A DNA stretch of 28,179 nt from JADGQM01 sp964505935 (GCA_964505935.1 CAZDKX010000023.1:1-28179), one strand, 5' to 3'. Shown: positions 14,699 through 23,273, counted from the first letter of the stretch. A program made the numbers and translations. The notes: generated from the letters alone by a model not told the origin.

Positions 14699-17632
14699 AT
14701 GACGCTTATCGAAGGCTTTGAGAGGCTTCGGGTTGAGGACATTCGGGAATTGAGGACCCAGGCACAGTTGTTTCGGCATGTGAAAACCGGTGCCGAACTG
14801 CTCTCCCTGACCAATGAAGATGAAAATAAAGTGTTCGGGATCACCTTTCGCACTCCTCCCAAGGACTCCACCGGCGTGGCTCACATCCTGGAGCATTCCG
14901 TCCTGTGCGGCTCGCGCAAGTACCCGGTCAAGGAACCCTTCGTCGAGCTGCTGAAAGGGTCGCTCAAGACCTTTCTCAACGCCTTCACCTACCCCGACAA
15001 GACCTGCTACCCGGTGGCCAGTCAGAACGTGCAGGATTTCTACAATCTCATCGACGTCTATCTCGACGCCGTCTTTTACCCGCGCATCAATCCCTTCATT
15101 TTCCAGCAGGAGGGCTGGCACCTCGAGCTGGATGACCTGGAGGGGGAGCTCACCTACAAGGGCGTGGTCTTCAATGAGATGAAAGGGGCCTATTCCTCGC
15201 CGGACAGCGTGCTCTTCGAATACTCCCAGCAGGCGTTGTTCCCGGACACGACCTACGGGCTGGATTCGGGAGGCAACCCCAAGCGCATCATCGAGCTTAC
15301 CTTCGAGCAGTTCAAGGCCTTTCATACCCAATACTATCATCCGTCCAACGCCCGTCTCTACTTTTACGGCAATGATGATCCCATCCGTCGCCTGCAATTG
15401 GTGAGCGAGTACCTGAACGCCTTCGAGCGGCTCCCCGTGGATTCGAGGATCGCCCTGCAGCCGCGCTTTGAACGGCCGCAGCGCATCGTCAAATCGTACG
15501 CTTCAGCCGACCTACAGGGAGGACCCGACCAGCCGGTGCGACGCGGCATGCTCACCATGAACTGGCTGTTTGGGGAAACCACGGACGCCGAGCTGAATAT
15601 CGGCCTCCGCGTGCTCCAGTACATTCTGCTCGGGATGCCCGGCTCCCCCCTGCGCAAAGCGCTCATCGATTCGGGACTGGGGGATGATCTGGCCGGGGTC
15701 GGACTGGAGGGCGAATTGCGCCAGATGTATTTTTCGACCGGCCTGAAGGGCATTGACCCCCAAGCCGCCGATCAGGTTGAGGAACTCATCCTGAACACCC
15801 TGAAGAATCTCGCCCGTAACGGGATCGATCCGCAAACCACGGAAGCCGCCCTGAATACCATCGAATTCCGGCTGCGGGAAAACAACAGCGGCACTTTTCC
15901 GCGCGGGCTCAACCTCATGTTGCGGGCCCTGACCACCTGGCTCTATGACGCCGATCCCTTTTCGTTGCTCGCCTTCGAAGCCCCTCTGCAAGGATTGAAA
16001 GACCATCTGGCGGCAGATCCCCGGTATTTCGAAAACTTGATCGACCGCCTTTTTCTTGGCAACCCTCATCGCGCTACCCTCGTTCTCGAACCCGACCCGG
16101 ACCTCGCCAGGAAAGACGAAGCCGCCGAACGGGAGCGGCTCGTGGCGGTGAGGGCCTCACTATCATCTGCAGAACTGCAGGAGGTCGTGGCCAATACTCG
16201 GGAGCTCAAAAGGCTGCAGGAATTGCCCGATCCGCCGGAAGCCCTCCGGACCATCCCGATCCTGAAAGTCGAAGATCTGGACCGAACCAACAAGCCCCTT
16301 CCCCAAGTGCTTTTGGAAAAGGAAGGCGTCAAGCTCTTCTATCATGACCTCTTCACCAACGGCATCTGCTACCTGGACGCAGGGTTCGATCTCCACTGCC
16401 TCAAACAGGAACACCTGCCCTTCCTCCCCCTCTTTGGCCGGGCCCTGGTCGAAATGGGCACCGAGAAGGAGGACTTCGTCGCCCTGACGCAGCGCATCAG
16501 TCGCAAGACCGGCGGCATTCGCCCGGAGATCTTCACGTCAGCGTCCAGGATTGGCGAAAAGGGGGCGCTGTGGCTGTTCCTGCGCGGCAAATGCATGCTG
16601 CCGCAAGTGGACGAGTTCCTGGCGATCATGCGCGACATTCTGCTTACCGTAAGCCTGGACAACCGGGAACGGTTTCGCCAGATGGTGCTCGAAGAAAAGG
16701 CCCGCCAGGAAGAAAAACTGATTCCCGGCGGCCATCAGATTGTCAATCTGCGCCTGCGGTCCCATTTCAGTGAAACCGAATGGGTTGCCGAACAAATGGG
16801 TGGGGTGAGCTTTCTTTTGTTCCTGCGCGACCTCGCCCGCCGCGTGGAAGACGACTGGCCCGGCGTCCTGGCCGTGCTTGAAGACCTCAGGCGAACCCTT
16901 ATTAACCGGCAAAGCATGATCCTCAGTGTGACCCTGGATGAGGTGAATTGGGCCACGTCTGAAGCCAAGCTGACCGACCTGCTGCGCGCCTTCCCCAACT
17001 CCCAGGCAACCCTGGGGAACCCCTGGCGGCCGGAACGCCCCCCTCGGTTTGAAGGGCTGGTCATTCCGGCTCAGGTCAATTATGTGGGCAAAGGAGCCAA
17101 TCTCTACGACCTGGGTTATCATTTTCACGGCTCTGCCCAGGTCATCTCCGGCTATCTTCGCACTTCCTGGCTATGGGAGCGGGTTCGCGTCCAGGGAGGA
17201 GCGTACGGCGCCTTCTGTATGTTCGACCGGCTTTCCGGCACCATGACGTTTGTTTCCTATCGCGATCCCAACCTGTTTGCGACCATCGACAACTTCGACC
17301 GGTCCGTCGACTTTCTCAGGACCGTTGATTTGAACGACAACGAACTCACCAAAGCCATCATCGGCGGTATCGGCCATCTCGACACCTACCTGCTCCCCGA
17401 TGCCAAGGGCTACGTGGCTATGCTGCGCTATCTCACCGGCGATACCGAAGAGGATCGGCAGCGCCTGCGCGAGGAAATTTTGGCCACCACGGCGGCTGAT
17501 TTCAGAGCGTTTGCCGACGTTCTCGAGCGCTTGCGCACCGAGGGTATCGTCAAAGTGCTCGGTTCCGAAAGCGCCCTCGACGAGTCCCTGACAAGCCGTC
17601 CCAACTGGGTCAAGCTGCTGAAGGTGCTCTGA
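14699..17632 (+). CDS. M16C metallopeptidase, presequence protease (PreP)-like
   Basis: A 977-residue zinc protease of the one-chain M16C type. The inverted zinc motif is H62-I-L-E65-H66 (HILEH), and the distal ligand E160 in VVFNEMKGAY is spaced as in PreP. The neighbouring LCGSRKYPVKEPF, FLNAFTYPDKTCYP and VASQNVQDFYNL segments are family hallmarks. The second half is the inactive M16 repeat with the substrate-binding segment GAYGAFCMFD near residue 840. There is no signal peptide, so it is probably cytoplasmic and degrades oligopeptides in a closed chamber. The length matches the family (about 970-1000). The start at 14699 has TGGAGG nine bases upstream. Confidence 0.93.
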   Translation: MTLIEGFERLRVEDIRELRTQAQLFRHVKTGAELLSLTNEDENKVFGITFRTPPKDSTGVAHILEHSVLCGSRKYPVKEPFVELLKGSLKTFLNAFTYPDKTCYPVASQNVQDFYNLIDVYLDAVFYPRINPFIFQQEGWHLELDDLEGELTYKGVVFNEMKGAYSSPDSVLFEYSQQALFPDTTYGLDSGGNPKRIIELTFEQFKAFHTQYYHPSNARLYFYGNDDPIRRLQLVSEYLNAFERLPVDSRIALQPRFERPQRIVKSYASADLQGGPDQPVRRGMLTMNWLFGETTDAELNIGLRVLQYILLGMPGSPLRKALIDSGLGDDLAGVGLEGELRQMYFSTGLKGIDPQAADQVEELILNTLKNLARNGIDPQTTEAALNTIEFRLRENNSGTFPRGLNLMLRALTTWLYDADPFSLLAFEAPLQGLKDHLAADPRYFENLIDRLFLGNPHRATLVLEPDPDLARKDEAAERERLVAVRASLSSAELQEVVANTRELKRLQELPDPPEALRTIPILKVEDLDRTNKPLPQVLLEKEGVKLFYHDLFTNGICYLDAGFDLHCLKQEHLPFLPLFGRALVEMGTEKEDFVALTQRISRKTGGIRPEIFTSASRIGEKGALWLFLRGKCMLPQVDEFLAIMRDILLTVSLDNRERFRQMVLEEKARQEEKLIPGGHQIVNLRLRSHFSETEWVAEQMGGVSFLLFLRDLARRVEDDWPGVLAVLEDLRRTLINRQSMILSVTLDEVNWATSEAKLTDLLRAFPNSQATLGNPWRPERPPRFEGLVIPAQVNYVGKGANLYDLGYHFHGSAQVISGYLRTSWLWERVRVQGGAYGAFCMFDRLSGTMTFVSYRDPNLFATIDNFDRSVDFLRTVDLNDNELTKAIIGGIGHLDTYLLPDAKGYVAMLRYLTGDTEEDRQRLREEILATTAADFRAFADVLERLRTEGIVKVLGSESALDESLTSRPNWVKLLKVL

Positions 17633-17654
17633 GCTGACGGGCAACTCCCCACCA

Positions 17655-17683
17655 TTGACACCCTCAGGGGGTGTGCTTAATCT
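17655..17683 (+). promoter_or_regulatory. Promoter with embedded inverted repeat for the hsp20 pair
   Basis: TTGACA at 17655-17660, a 17-base spacer and TAATCT at 17678-17683 form a good sigma70-type promoter. The spacer region contains an inverted repeat, ACACCC-TCAGG-GGGTGT (17658-17674), overlapping the -35. That placement fits a repressor site. It is not the CIRCE element. The same hairpin could also partly terminate the protease transcript. Confidence 0.5.
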
Positions 17684-17738
17684 TCCTTTCGGAAACTGAA
17701 AATACTCAATCACAACAAGGAGAAAGGAGGATACAGCC

Positions 17739-18197
17739 ATGGCAATTGTCCGTTGGTATGATCGTCCCGCAACACCACGACCGTTTGGTCTCATGGATCA
17801 ATGGAAAAGGGAAATGGACCGTCTATTCGCTGATTTCACCGGCAGGACAGTGTCCTCTAATCGCGTGGGAGTCTTCCCCCCTCTGAATGTCAGCGAGGAC
17901 ACTGACAAGCTCTACGTGAGCGCAGAGTTGCCCGGGATCGAACCGGACGATATCGAGATTCACGTGGAAGGTGATACCCTGACCCTGCGAGGGGAAAGGA
18001 AACTCCCCGAAGCCGGCGAAGGCGTCAACTACCATCGTCGGGAACGGGAGGGCGGCCGCTTCCGTCGCATCATCACGCTGCCTGCCCGCATTGACCCGAG
18101 CGGCGTGGAAGCCGCCTTCAAGAACGGGGTGCTCCACATTGTGCTGCCGAAGGCGGTGGAAGCACGGCCTCGACAAATCAAGGTAAAGATTCAGTGA
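17739..18197 (+). CDS. Small heat-shock protein, Hsp20/alpha-crystallin family
   Basis: A 152-residue holdase chaperone. The alpha-crystallin domain runs from about residue 45 (FPPLNVSEDTDKLYVSAELP) through the GDTLTLRGERK strand to the family signature FKNGVLHIVLPK near residue 130. The C-terminal tail ARPRQIKVKIQ contains the I-x-V-type anchoring region. It prevents aggregation of unfolded proteins in the cytoplasm and forms oligomers. AAAGGAGG lies upstream of the ATG. It is followed 67 bp later by a second hsp20 gene, forming an operon under the promoter at 17655. Confidence 0.95.
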   Translation: MAIVRWYDRPATPRPFGLMDQWKREMDRLFADFTGRTVSSNRVGVFPPLNVSEDTDKLYVSAELPGIEPDDIEIHVEGDTLTLRGERKLPEAGEGVNYHRREREGGRFRRIITLPARIDPSGVEAAFKNGVLHIVLPKAVEARPRQIKVKIQ

Positions 18198-18264
18198 ACG
18201 GTGCGAGAGCTGAATGCTCAGCTTCGTGAAGACCTTGATCAGAAGACAAGAGGAGGTCCTTAAC

Positions 18265-18663
18265 ATGGCAGAAAAAGATCTGCAGGCCAAAGAAAAGGTT
18301 GAACTTCAGACCACGGCTGAAAGCACGCGGGACGTTCCTTCCTACATTCCCGCTGTGGATATTTATGAATCCGCGGAAGCCCTCACCCTGGTGGCCGATA
18401 TGCCGGGGGTGGGGTCGGAGAACGTGGTCATTGACGTACAGGATAACAAACTGACCCTTCGGGGAACGGTCACCCTTGACGAAAACAAGGAACGCCTGCT
18501 CCTGCAGGAGTATGGGGTGGGGGATTATTTCCGGGAGTTCACCCTGGGAAAAGCCATCGATCAATCCAAGATCGAAGCCACCATCAAGAACGGCGTCCTC
18601 ACCCTGACCCTGCCCAAGGCGGAAGCGATCAAACCGCGCAAGATTGCGGTGAAGTCAGGGTAA
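18265..18663 (+). CDS. Small heat-shock protein, Hsp20/alpha-crystallin family (second copy)
   Basis: A 132-residue alpha-crystallin-domain protein. The domain begins at YIPAVDIYESAEALTLVADM, contains NKLTLRGTV and ends with the signature IKNGVLTLTLPKAEA. It is clearly diverged from the preceding Hsp20, so the pair may form mixed or separate oligomers. The ATG at 18265 was chosen over 18214 because AGGAGGT lies just upstream and the extra residues of the longer form are not Hsp20-like. A terminator hairpin follows at 18695. Confidence 0.94.
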   Translation: MAEKDLQAKEKVELQTTAESTRDVPSYIPAVDIYESAEALTLVADMPGVGSENVVIDVQDNKLTLRGTVTLDENKERLLLQEYGVGDYFREFTLGKAIDQSKIEATIKNGVLTLTLPKAEAIKPRKIAVKSG

Positions 18664-18694
18664 GACTCTTTCAAGAAGATTGCGACGGAAAGGC

Positions 18695-18737
18695 GCAGCC
18701 GGTTCGAGCCAACGATCGACCGGCTGCTTTGCTTTAC
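18695..18737 (+). terminator. Terminator of the hsp20 operon
   Basis: GCAGCCGGT(T)CGA pairs with TCGACCGGCTGC across an eight-base loop, a 12-bp stem with one bulge (18695-18727), followed by the moderately T-rich TTTGCTTT. It lies 32 bases after the second hsp20 stop. Confidence 0.6.
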
Positions 18738-18773
18738 CGAGTTGCCCCCTCATGATCACCCCGGCACCGGGGA

Positions 18774-18980
18774 TCAGGGCTTACGGTCAACTGCCTTTTG
18801 CACTACCTGCGCAAGGTCATTCCCGATTTCAAGAATACCGAATTTGGGCACGACCACCCGATACTCCCACTCGATGTCATCAGAGCCCGCCCTGATCGTG
18901 GCGGTCTCAATCACCCTGACCATGGACGCCTCAAAGCTCAATTTGAGCCTTTCCACTGCTGACTTCAGATCTTGGCACAT
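18774..18980 (-). CDS. Small protein of unknown function
   Basis: A 68-residue protein starting MCQDLKSAVERLKLSFEASM and ending with NDLAQVVQKAVDRKP. The ATG at 18980 has AGGAG six bases upstream. The sequence is charged and alternates helix-like ends with a central strand-like segment (EWEYRVVVPKFGIL). I do not recognise the family. It is convergent with the hsp20 operon, and a GC-rich hairpin (CCCCGG-CA-CCGGGG, 18759-18772) just past its stop may end transcription. Confidence 0.55.
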   Translation of the reverse strand: MCQDLKSAVERLKLSFEASMVRVIETATIRAGSDDIEWEYRVVVPKFGILEIGNDLAQVVQKAVDRKP

Positions 18981-18989
18981 AGGATCTCC

Positions 18990-19184
18990 TGCCCTGAAAA
19001 GTTGCGAGTAATGAGTCCCGAGTGCCCAGTGTAACTCGAGCCTTTTGGTTTGTCTTCGGGTGTTCCGAAGCAACATGAGTTACTGCCCTGAAAAGTTGCG
19101 AGTTGCGGGTTACCACTGGCAGTTGCCGGTCAACCGCGTTCCTTTTCATGGGTTTCTGGGTATCCCAAACGGACATGAGCAACT
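18990..19184. repeat. Two diverged tandem repeat units of about 95-100 bp
   Basis: TGCCCTGAAAAGTTGCGAGT occurs exactly at 18990-19009 and again at 19084-19103. Each copy is followed, about 70 bases later, by a related segment that begins CCTTTT, includes GGGT.TCC/TCCC and ends with ACATGAG..AC. The unit therefore appears duplicated and then diverged. No gene is evident in 18981-19333. Confidence 0.55.
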
Positions 19185-19231
19185 CTTCTGAAATGAATCC
19201 TCAGCATAACGCTCAAGACAATATAACCGTT

Positions 19232-19245
19232 AAGCTTGCAAGCTT
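19232..19245. promoter_or_regulatory. Perfect 14-bp palindrome upstream of the DUF1638-HyuA gene
   Basis: AAGCTTGCAAGCTT reads the same on both strands and lies about 130 bases before the DUF1638-HyuA start, in a gene-free region. It is a candidate operator; no promoter hexamers could be placed next to it with confidence. Confidence 0.3.
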
Positions 19246-19333
19246 TCACCATTCATTTCGTCTTTGCGAAGATAAGGGTCGTGAGGGCGGCAGACTATTC
19301 GCGGTAAGGCGTGCTATGATGAGGAGGATGAAA

Positions 19334-19387
19334 ATGTTGACTCCAAGGATGCGCCACATGGAAGAGAGACCATCCCATGCCGACTGA
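19334..19387 (+). CDS. Possible 17-residue leader peptide coupled to the DUF1638-HyuA gene
   Basis: MLTPRMRHMEERPSHAD starts at an ATG with a strong GAGGAGG site six bases upstream (19321-19327) and stops 11 bases inside the next gene, in another frame. The DUF1638-HyuA gene itself has only a weak purine-rich site, so translation of the short frame may feed ribosomes into it. This could be chance. Confidence 0.3.
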   Translation: MLTPRMRHMEERPSHAD

Positions 19388-22187
19388 GCTCCGCATCGCC
19401 GCCGTCGCCTGTGGGGTGTTGGCCCTGGATCTGCGCCAGGCAGCTCGGGAGTTGGGAATTGACCCGTATTTTGAGCTGCTGCCCGGAGGATTGCACAACC
19501 ATCCCGAAGAGCTGCGTCGGAAACTCCAGGAGGCCATCGACACCCTGTCCGGCAAGGGCCGATACGATCGGATCGTGATCGGATACGGCATTTGCGGTCG
19601 CGGTACGGTCGGCCTCCACGCCCGCGAGATCCCCCTCGCCATCCCCCGTGTCCACGACTGCATTGCCCTTTTTCTGGGTAGTGACGCGGCCTACCGCCGG
19701 GAGTCCAAACGCTTCCCGGGTACTTACCATGTTTCGGCGGGCTGGTACGAGGAGCATGTCGAACCTCTGGCCCAGCAGCGCCCCTATATCTACATGGGCG
19801 ACCGGCGGGTCTATTACGATGACCTGGTCGCCGAATGCGGAGAGGACCAGGCGAAGAAGACCTTCGCCTTTTTCAGTTCTTGGAAGCAGCACTACCAACG
19901 CGCCGCCTTCATCGATACCGGGGTGGGCAGACCCGAGGTCTATGCGGCTTATGCTCGAGAGATGGCGGAAAGGAACGGCTGGCGCTTTGAGCGGATCAAA
20001 GGGGATTCTTCGCTGCTCGTAGCCTTGCTGACGGCCAATCAAACCAGTGAAGCAATCCTGGTGGTTCCGCCCGGCTATGCCACGGTATTCGACGCACGGG
20101 CAGGATGGCTTGCGAGCTGCCCGGCCGGGAAGCCGGCAGCGGCATGGTCTTCTCGGGAACCCTGGCTCGAACGCCTTCACCCCGCCGATGCCGCGGGCAC
20201 GGGTCAGGCGCGTTTAGGCCTGGGGATTGATGCCGGCGGCACTTACACCGATGCCGTTCTCTTTGACCTCGCCCAGGACCGTCCGCTGGAAAAGAGCAAA
20301 GCCCTGACGACCCCCTTCGATTTTACGGTCGGCATCGCCAACTCCCTGGCAGGCCTCGACCTCCGGCTGCTGCGCACCGTCGACCTGGTCGCGGTTTCCA
20401 CCACCCTGGCCACCAATGCCGTGGTCGAGCAGCGGGGCTGCAGGGTCGGGCTCCTGTTGATGCCGCCTTTTGAGAGCTTCGACGGCAAAGGCATCGCCCA
20501 CGAGCCCAAAGCGGTCATCAGCGGCCGCATGACGATTGGGGGCGAGGTTTCCGAGCCGATCGACGCGGACGAAATCAGGCGGATTGCTCGGGGTATGATC
20601 GACCGGCAAGAAGTTGGCGCGTTTGCCGTTTCCGGCTATGGCGGGTCAGTGAACCCGTCGCTGGAGTTGGCGGTCAAGGACATCATCCGCGAGGCAACGG
20701 GGTGCCTGGTCACGTGCGGCCATGAACTCTCCGAGCTGCTTGATTTTCAGACGCGAGCCCGGACCGCGGTGATGAACGCCCGCACTGTGCCGCTGTTGGT
20801 GCGCCTCCTGGAAGACTTGCGCAAGCACCTGCAAGAGCTTGACATCACCGCGCCCATCATGGTTGTCAAGGGAGACGGATCACTGATGAGCGCCGCGATG
20901 GCGGTTGAGCGGCCTGTGGAAACGATCTTGTCCGGCCCGGCCGCCAGCGTCACGGGGGCGTGCCGGCTGACCGGGTTGCAGGAAGCCCTCGTGATCGACA
21001 TGGGCGGCACCACGACGGATACCGCCGTTTTGGCCCACGGTCGGGTCCAGGTGAACGAAAGCGGCTGCCGCCTCGGGGGGACTCGCACCCATGTGACAGC
21101 CATGGCTATTCGCACTGTCGGCTTGGGCGGCGACAGCCTGATCGGGTGGGAAATGGGGACCTTCACCATCGGCCCCCGGCGGGTCGCTCCGGTGGCGTGG
21201 CTCGGCGCAACCGCATCCGGCACCTCCACCGCCCTCGGCTATCTCGAAGCCAACCTGCCGCGTTTTCGCACGTCCCTGCAGGGTGCGCAACTCCTGGCCT
21301 TGACCGGGCACCACCCGCCCATCAACCTGGCGGGTCCCGAACGGGAAGTCATCGACCTGCTGCGGCAACGTCCGTACACCGTTGACGAGCTCGCCCGGCA
21401 CATGGGCCTGCCCTGCACTCCGCTCCTCCCGCTGAGACGCCTGGAAGACCACCACATTTTGCAGCGCGGCGGGTTGACCCCGACGGACCTGCTGCACCAG
21501 AACGGGCAGCTCGCCTGCTGGGATGCCGGTGCCGCAACGCGCCTCTGTGCCATTCAGGCGCGGATCGCCGGCCTGACGGTCGAAGCGATGGTGAGCACCC
21601 TCATGACGCGGATCGTCCGTCGGCTCGCCCTCGAACTCATGAAAAGACAACTCGACGAGGACATGGAAGCCGACGCCATGGATGGCACGGAAATCGGCAG
21701 GATGCTATGTCAGCGGATGCTGGGAGCGCCGGGCACGGGCTATCGTATCCGGTTCCAGCTCCAGCACCCCATCATCGGCATCGGGGCGCCCATCAGTCAT
21801 TTCTTGCCGGCGGCGGCCGCGCTCCTCGAGACCCCGGCCATCATACCGGAGCACGCCGACGTGGCGAACGCCATCGGCGCGATAACCGGAAAAGTCGTTA
21901 TCCGCCGCAGCGCGTGGATCAAACCCGATCAGCACGGCGGCTTCCTCATTGAAGGGCTCGCCGATGCCGCACGGTTCATGCAGTTCGATAAGGCCGAAGC
22001 TCATGCTCGGAAGGCCCTGATCGAGCGGGTAAAGGCCCTCGCCCGACAAGCCGGGGCATGCGAAGCGGAGCTCCAAATACAGACCGCCGATCAGACGGCC
22101 GCCACGGCCCGGAGTGAGGAACTATTCCTGGAGCGGCGCTTGACCGCACTCCTGGTGGGCATCCCCGGCACGCGGGTGGTTTTCTGA
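19377..22187 (+). CDS. DUF1638 domain fused to HyuA-type hydantoinase/oxoprolinase ATPase
   Basis: A 936-residue cytoplasmic fusion. Residues 1 to ~270 are a DUF1638 domain (ELRIAAVACGVLALDL, then IVIGYGICGRGTVGL). From about 280 begins an ASKHA-fold hydantoinase-A/oxoprolinase ATPase: phosphate-1 loop GIDAGGTYTDAV (283-294), STTLATNAVVEQRG, VVKGDGSLM, adenosine-type ILSGPAASVTGA and phosphate-2 loop DMGGTTTDT (541-549). Residues ~652-710 look like a winged-helix insertion (EVIDLLRQRPYTVDELARHM) before GLTPTDLLH. Known relatives couple ATP to hydantoin or oxoproline ring opening, usually with a HyuB partner, or reactivate corrinoid proteins. No HyuB is present here. The next genes are an RpiR regulator and soxBDA. 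The ribosome-binding site is weak; see the leader ORF at 19334. Confidence 0.88.
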   Translation: MPTELRIAAVACGVLALDLRQAARELGIDPYFELLPGGLHNHPEELRRKLQEAIDTLSGKGRYDRIVIGYGICGRGTVGLHAREIPLAIPRVHDCIALFLGSDAAYRRESKRFPGTYHVSAGWYEEHVEPLAQQRPYIYMGDRRVYYDDLVAECGEDQAKKTFAFFSSWKQHYQRAAFIDTGVGRPEVYAAYAREMAERNGWRFERIKGDSSLLVALLTANQTSEAILVVPPGYATVFDARAGWLASCPAGKPAAAWSSREPWLERLHPADAAGTGQARLGLGIDAGGTYTDAVLFDLAQDRPLEKSKALTTPFDFTVGIANSLAGLDLRLLRTVDLVAVSTTLATNAVVEQRGCRVGLLLMPPFESFDGKGIAHEPKAVISGRMTIGGEVSEPIDADEIRRIARGMIDRQEVGAFAVSGYGGSVNPSLELAVKDIIREATGCLVTCGHELSELLDFQTRARTAVMNARTVPLLVRLLEDLRKHLQELDITAPIMVVKGDGSLMSAAMAVERPVETILSGPAASVTGACRLTGLQEALVIDMGGTTTDTAVLAHGRVQVNESGCRLGGTRTHVTAMAIRTVGLGGDSLIGWEMGTFTIGPRRVAPVAWLGATASGTSTALGYLEANLPRFRTSLQGAQLLALTGHHPPINLAGPEREVIDLLRQRPYTVDELARHMGLPCTPLLPLRRLEDHHILQRGGLTPTDLLHQNGQLACWDAGAATRLCAIQARIAGLTVEAMVSTLMTRIVRRLALELMKRQLDEDMEADAMDGTEIGRMLCQRMLGAPGTGYRIRFQLQHPIIGIGAPISHFLPAAAALLETPAIIPEHADVANAIGAITGKVVIRRSAWIKPDQHGGFLIEGLADAARFMQFDKAEAHARKALIERVKALARQAGACEAELQIQTADQTAATARSEELFLERRLTALLVGIPGTRVVF

Positions 22188-22316
22188 GGGAGCCGGAAAC
22201 ATCCGAGGACCAAGTCACAGAATAATGTCTGCGGAACTTCCTGCAAAGCGACGGTAAAGCTCAAAAGGATGCCGCACCGATCCGGCGTCGGCAGAAGGGG
22301 GGACCCGAGTCGAGTT

Positions 22317-22354
22317 CTTCGTGTGGCTTCGTGTGGCTTCGTGTGACTTCGTGG
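22317..22354. repeat. Short 10-bp tandem repeat TTCGTGTGGC
   Basis: About three and a half copies of TTCGTGTGGC, the last changed to TTCGTGTGAC then TTCGTGG, in the convergent gap between the DUF1638-HyuA gene and the RpiR gene. Similar TTCGTG(G) strings are scattered in many bacterial genomes. The rest of 22188-22400 shows no gene. Confidence 0.65.
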
Positions 22355-22400
22355 ATAAAGAAGCTCTCCCGGTTCATCCTGGGCTGCTCGATGCGGCGAC

Positions 22401-23273
22401 TCACTTGACGTAGGAAAACAACAGATCATTTTCCACATAGGCCCGCTCCAGGCTCTCCTGATGTTCGCGCAACCGGCTGCCGCCCCGCTTGACCAGTTCC
22501 ATGATCAGGGAATTGATCAAGGCGAACAGCGTGGTCGGGCTGCCGTAAACGGGAATGTTCATGGCGGGAGCCACCAGGGTCAAATCGGCGAACTGAATCA
22601 ACGGGCAAAGCGGGCTGTCGCAGATGACCAGGCATTGGTGACCGAGCCGCGAAGCCAGCCGGGAAAGTCGGATCAGCTCGTTGGGGTATCGTGAAGTAGC
22701 GAAAATCAAGGCGAGCGTGCCTGGGGGAGCGATGGTCAGCCAGTCGACACAGGTGCTGTCACTGCCCTTGAGAATGCGAATGCCGGACCGGATCTTCGAC
22801 AAGCCCCATCCCATGTAATAGGCCATGGTGTAGGAAAGCCTGGAGCCGATGACGACAACCTCCGGAGCGTTATCCAGCAGATCCACCGCTTTGCGCATGG
22901 TGTCGACATCGAAGGTCTCGTAGAGCTGTTGCAGGTTCGCCACTTCTTCGGCGATGATCTGCCGCAGCGTCTCCGATTCGGGTTCACCCATGTCCGCCAG
23001 CTCCACCCGGTCCAGCAGCGTCAAGCTGGTATCCACGGCATCCCGCAGGGATTGGATGAACTGGGGGTAGCCTCGGTATCCCATCTGGCCAATGAAACGC
23101 ACCACGCTTGATTCGCTGACCTGGCAGGCGGCCGCCAGCTGCTTGATGGTCATAAAAACCACTTTGCGCGGATTATGAAGGATATAATCCGCAAGGGTCC
23201 GCGACCTGGGAGTCAGAGAGGGTTGTTGGGCCGATATCCTCTCAACCAGCGACTGCCTTTCATCCTTTTGCAT
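22401..23273 (-). CDS. MurR/RpiR family transcriptional regulator
   Basis: A 290-residue regulator. The N-terminal HTH_6 DNA-binding domain covers about residues 1-80, with the recognition region TIKQLAAACQVSESSVVRFIGQMGYRGYPQF. A C-terminal SIS (sugar isomerase-like) effector domain covers about 125-260, with EVVVIGSRLS and GTLALIFATSRYPNEL. SIS domains usually bind phosphosugars, but RpiR members also control amino-acid-type catabolism. It is divergently placed from soxBDA and convergent with the DUF1638-HyuA gene, so it most likely controls one or both. GGAAAGGAGAGGTC directly precedes the ATG. Confidence 0.92.
   Translation of the reverse strand: MQKDERQSLVERISAQQPSLTPRSRTLADYILHNPRKVVFMTIKQLAAACQVSESSVVRFIGQMGYRGYPQFIQSLRDAVDTSLTLLDRVELADMGEPESETLRQIIAEEVANLQQLYETFDVDTMRKAVDLLDNAPEVVVIGSRLSYTMAYYMGWGLSKIRSGIRILKGSDSTCVDWLTIAPPGTLALIFATSRYPNELIRLSRLASRLGHQCLVICDSPLCPLIQFADLTLVAPAMNIPVYGSPTTLFALINSLIMELVKRGGSRLREHQESLERAYVENDLLFSYVK

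Noticed and set aside
17633..17738. CIRCE element before the hsp20 genes
   Set aside because: The TTAGCACTC/GAGTGCTAA sequence is absent; the inverted repeat present is different.
18990..19184. CRISPR array
   Set aside because: Only two copies with diverged, unequal units; no regular repeat-spacer pattern and no cas genes.
19314..20180. A 288-codon minus-strand frame opposite the DUF1638 domain
   Set aside because: Antisense shadow; the DUF1638 reading frame is convincing.
22188..22400. tRNA or other structured RNA gene in the convergent gap
   Set aside because: No cloverleaf arms or CCA end seen; only a short tandem repeat is recognisable.
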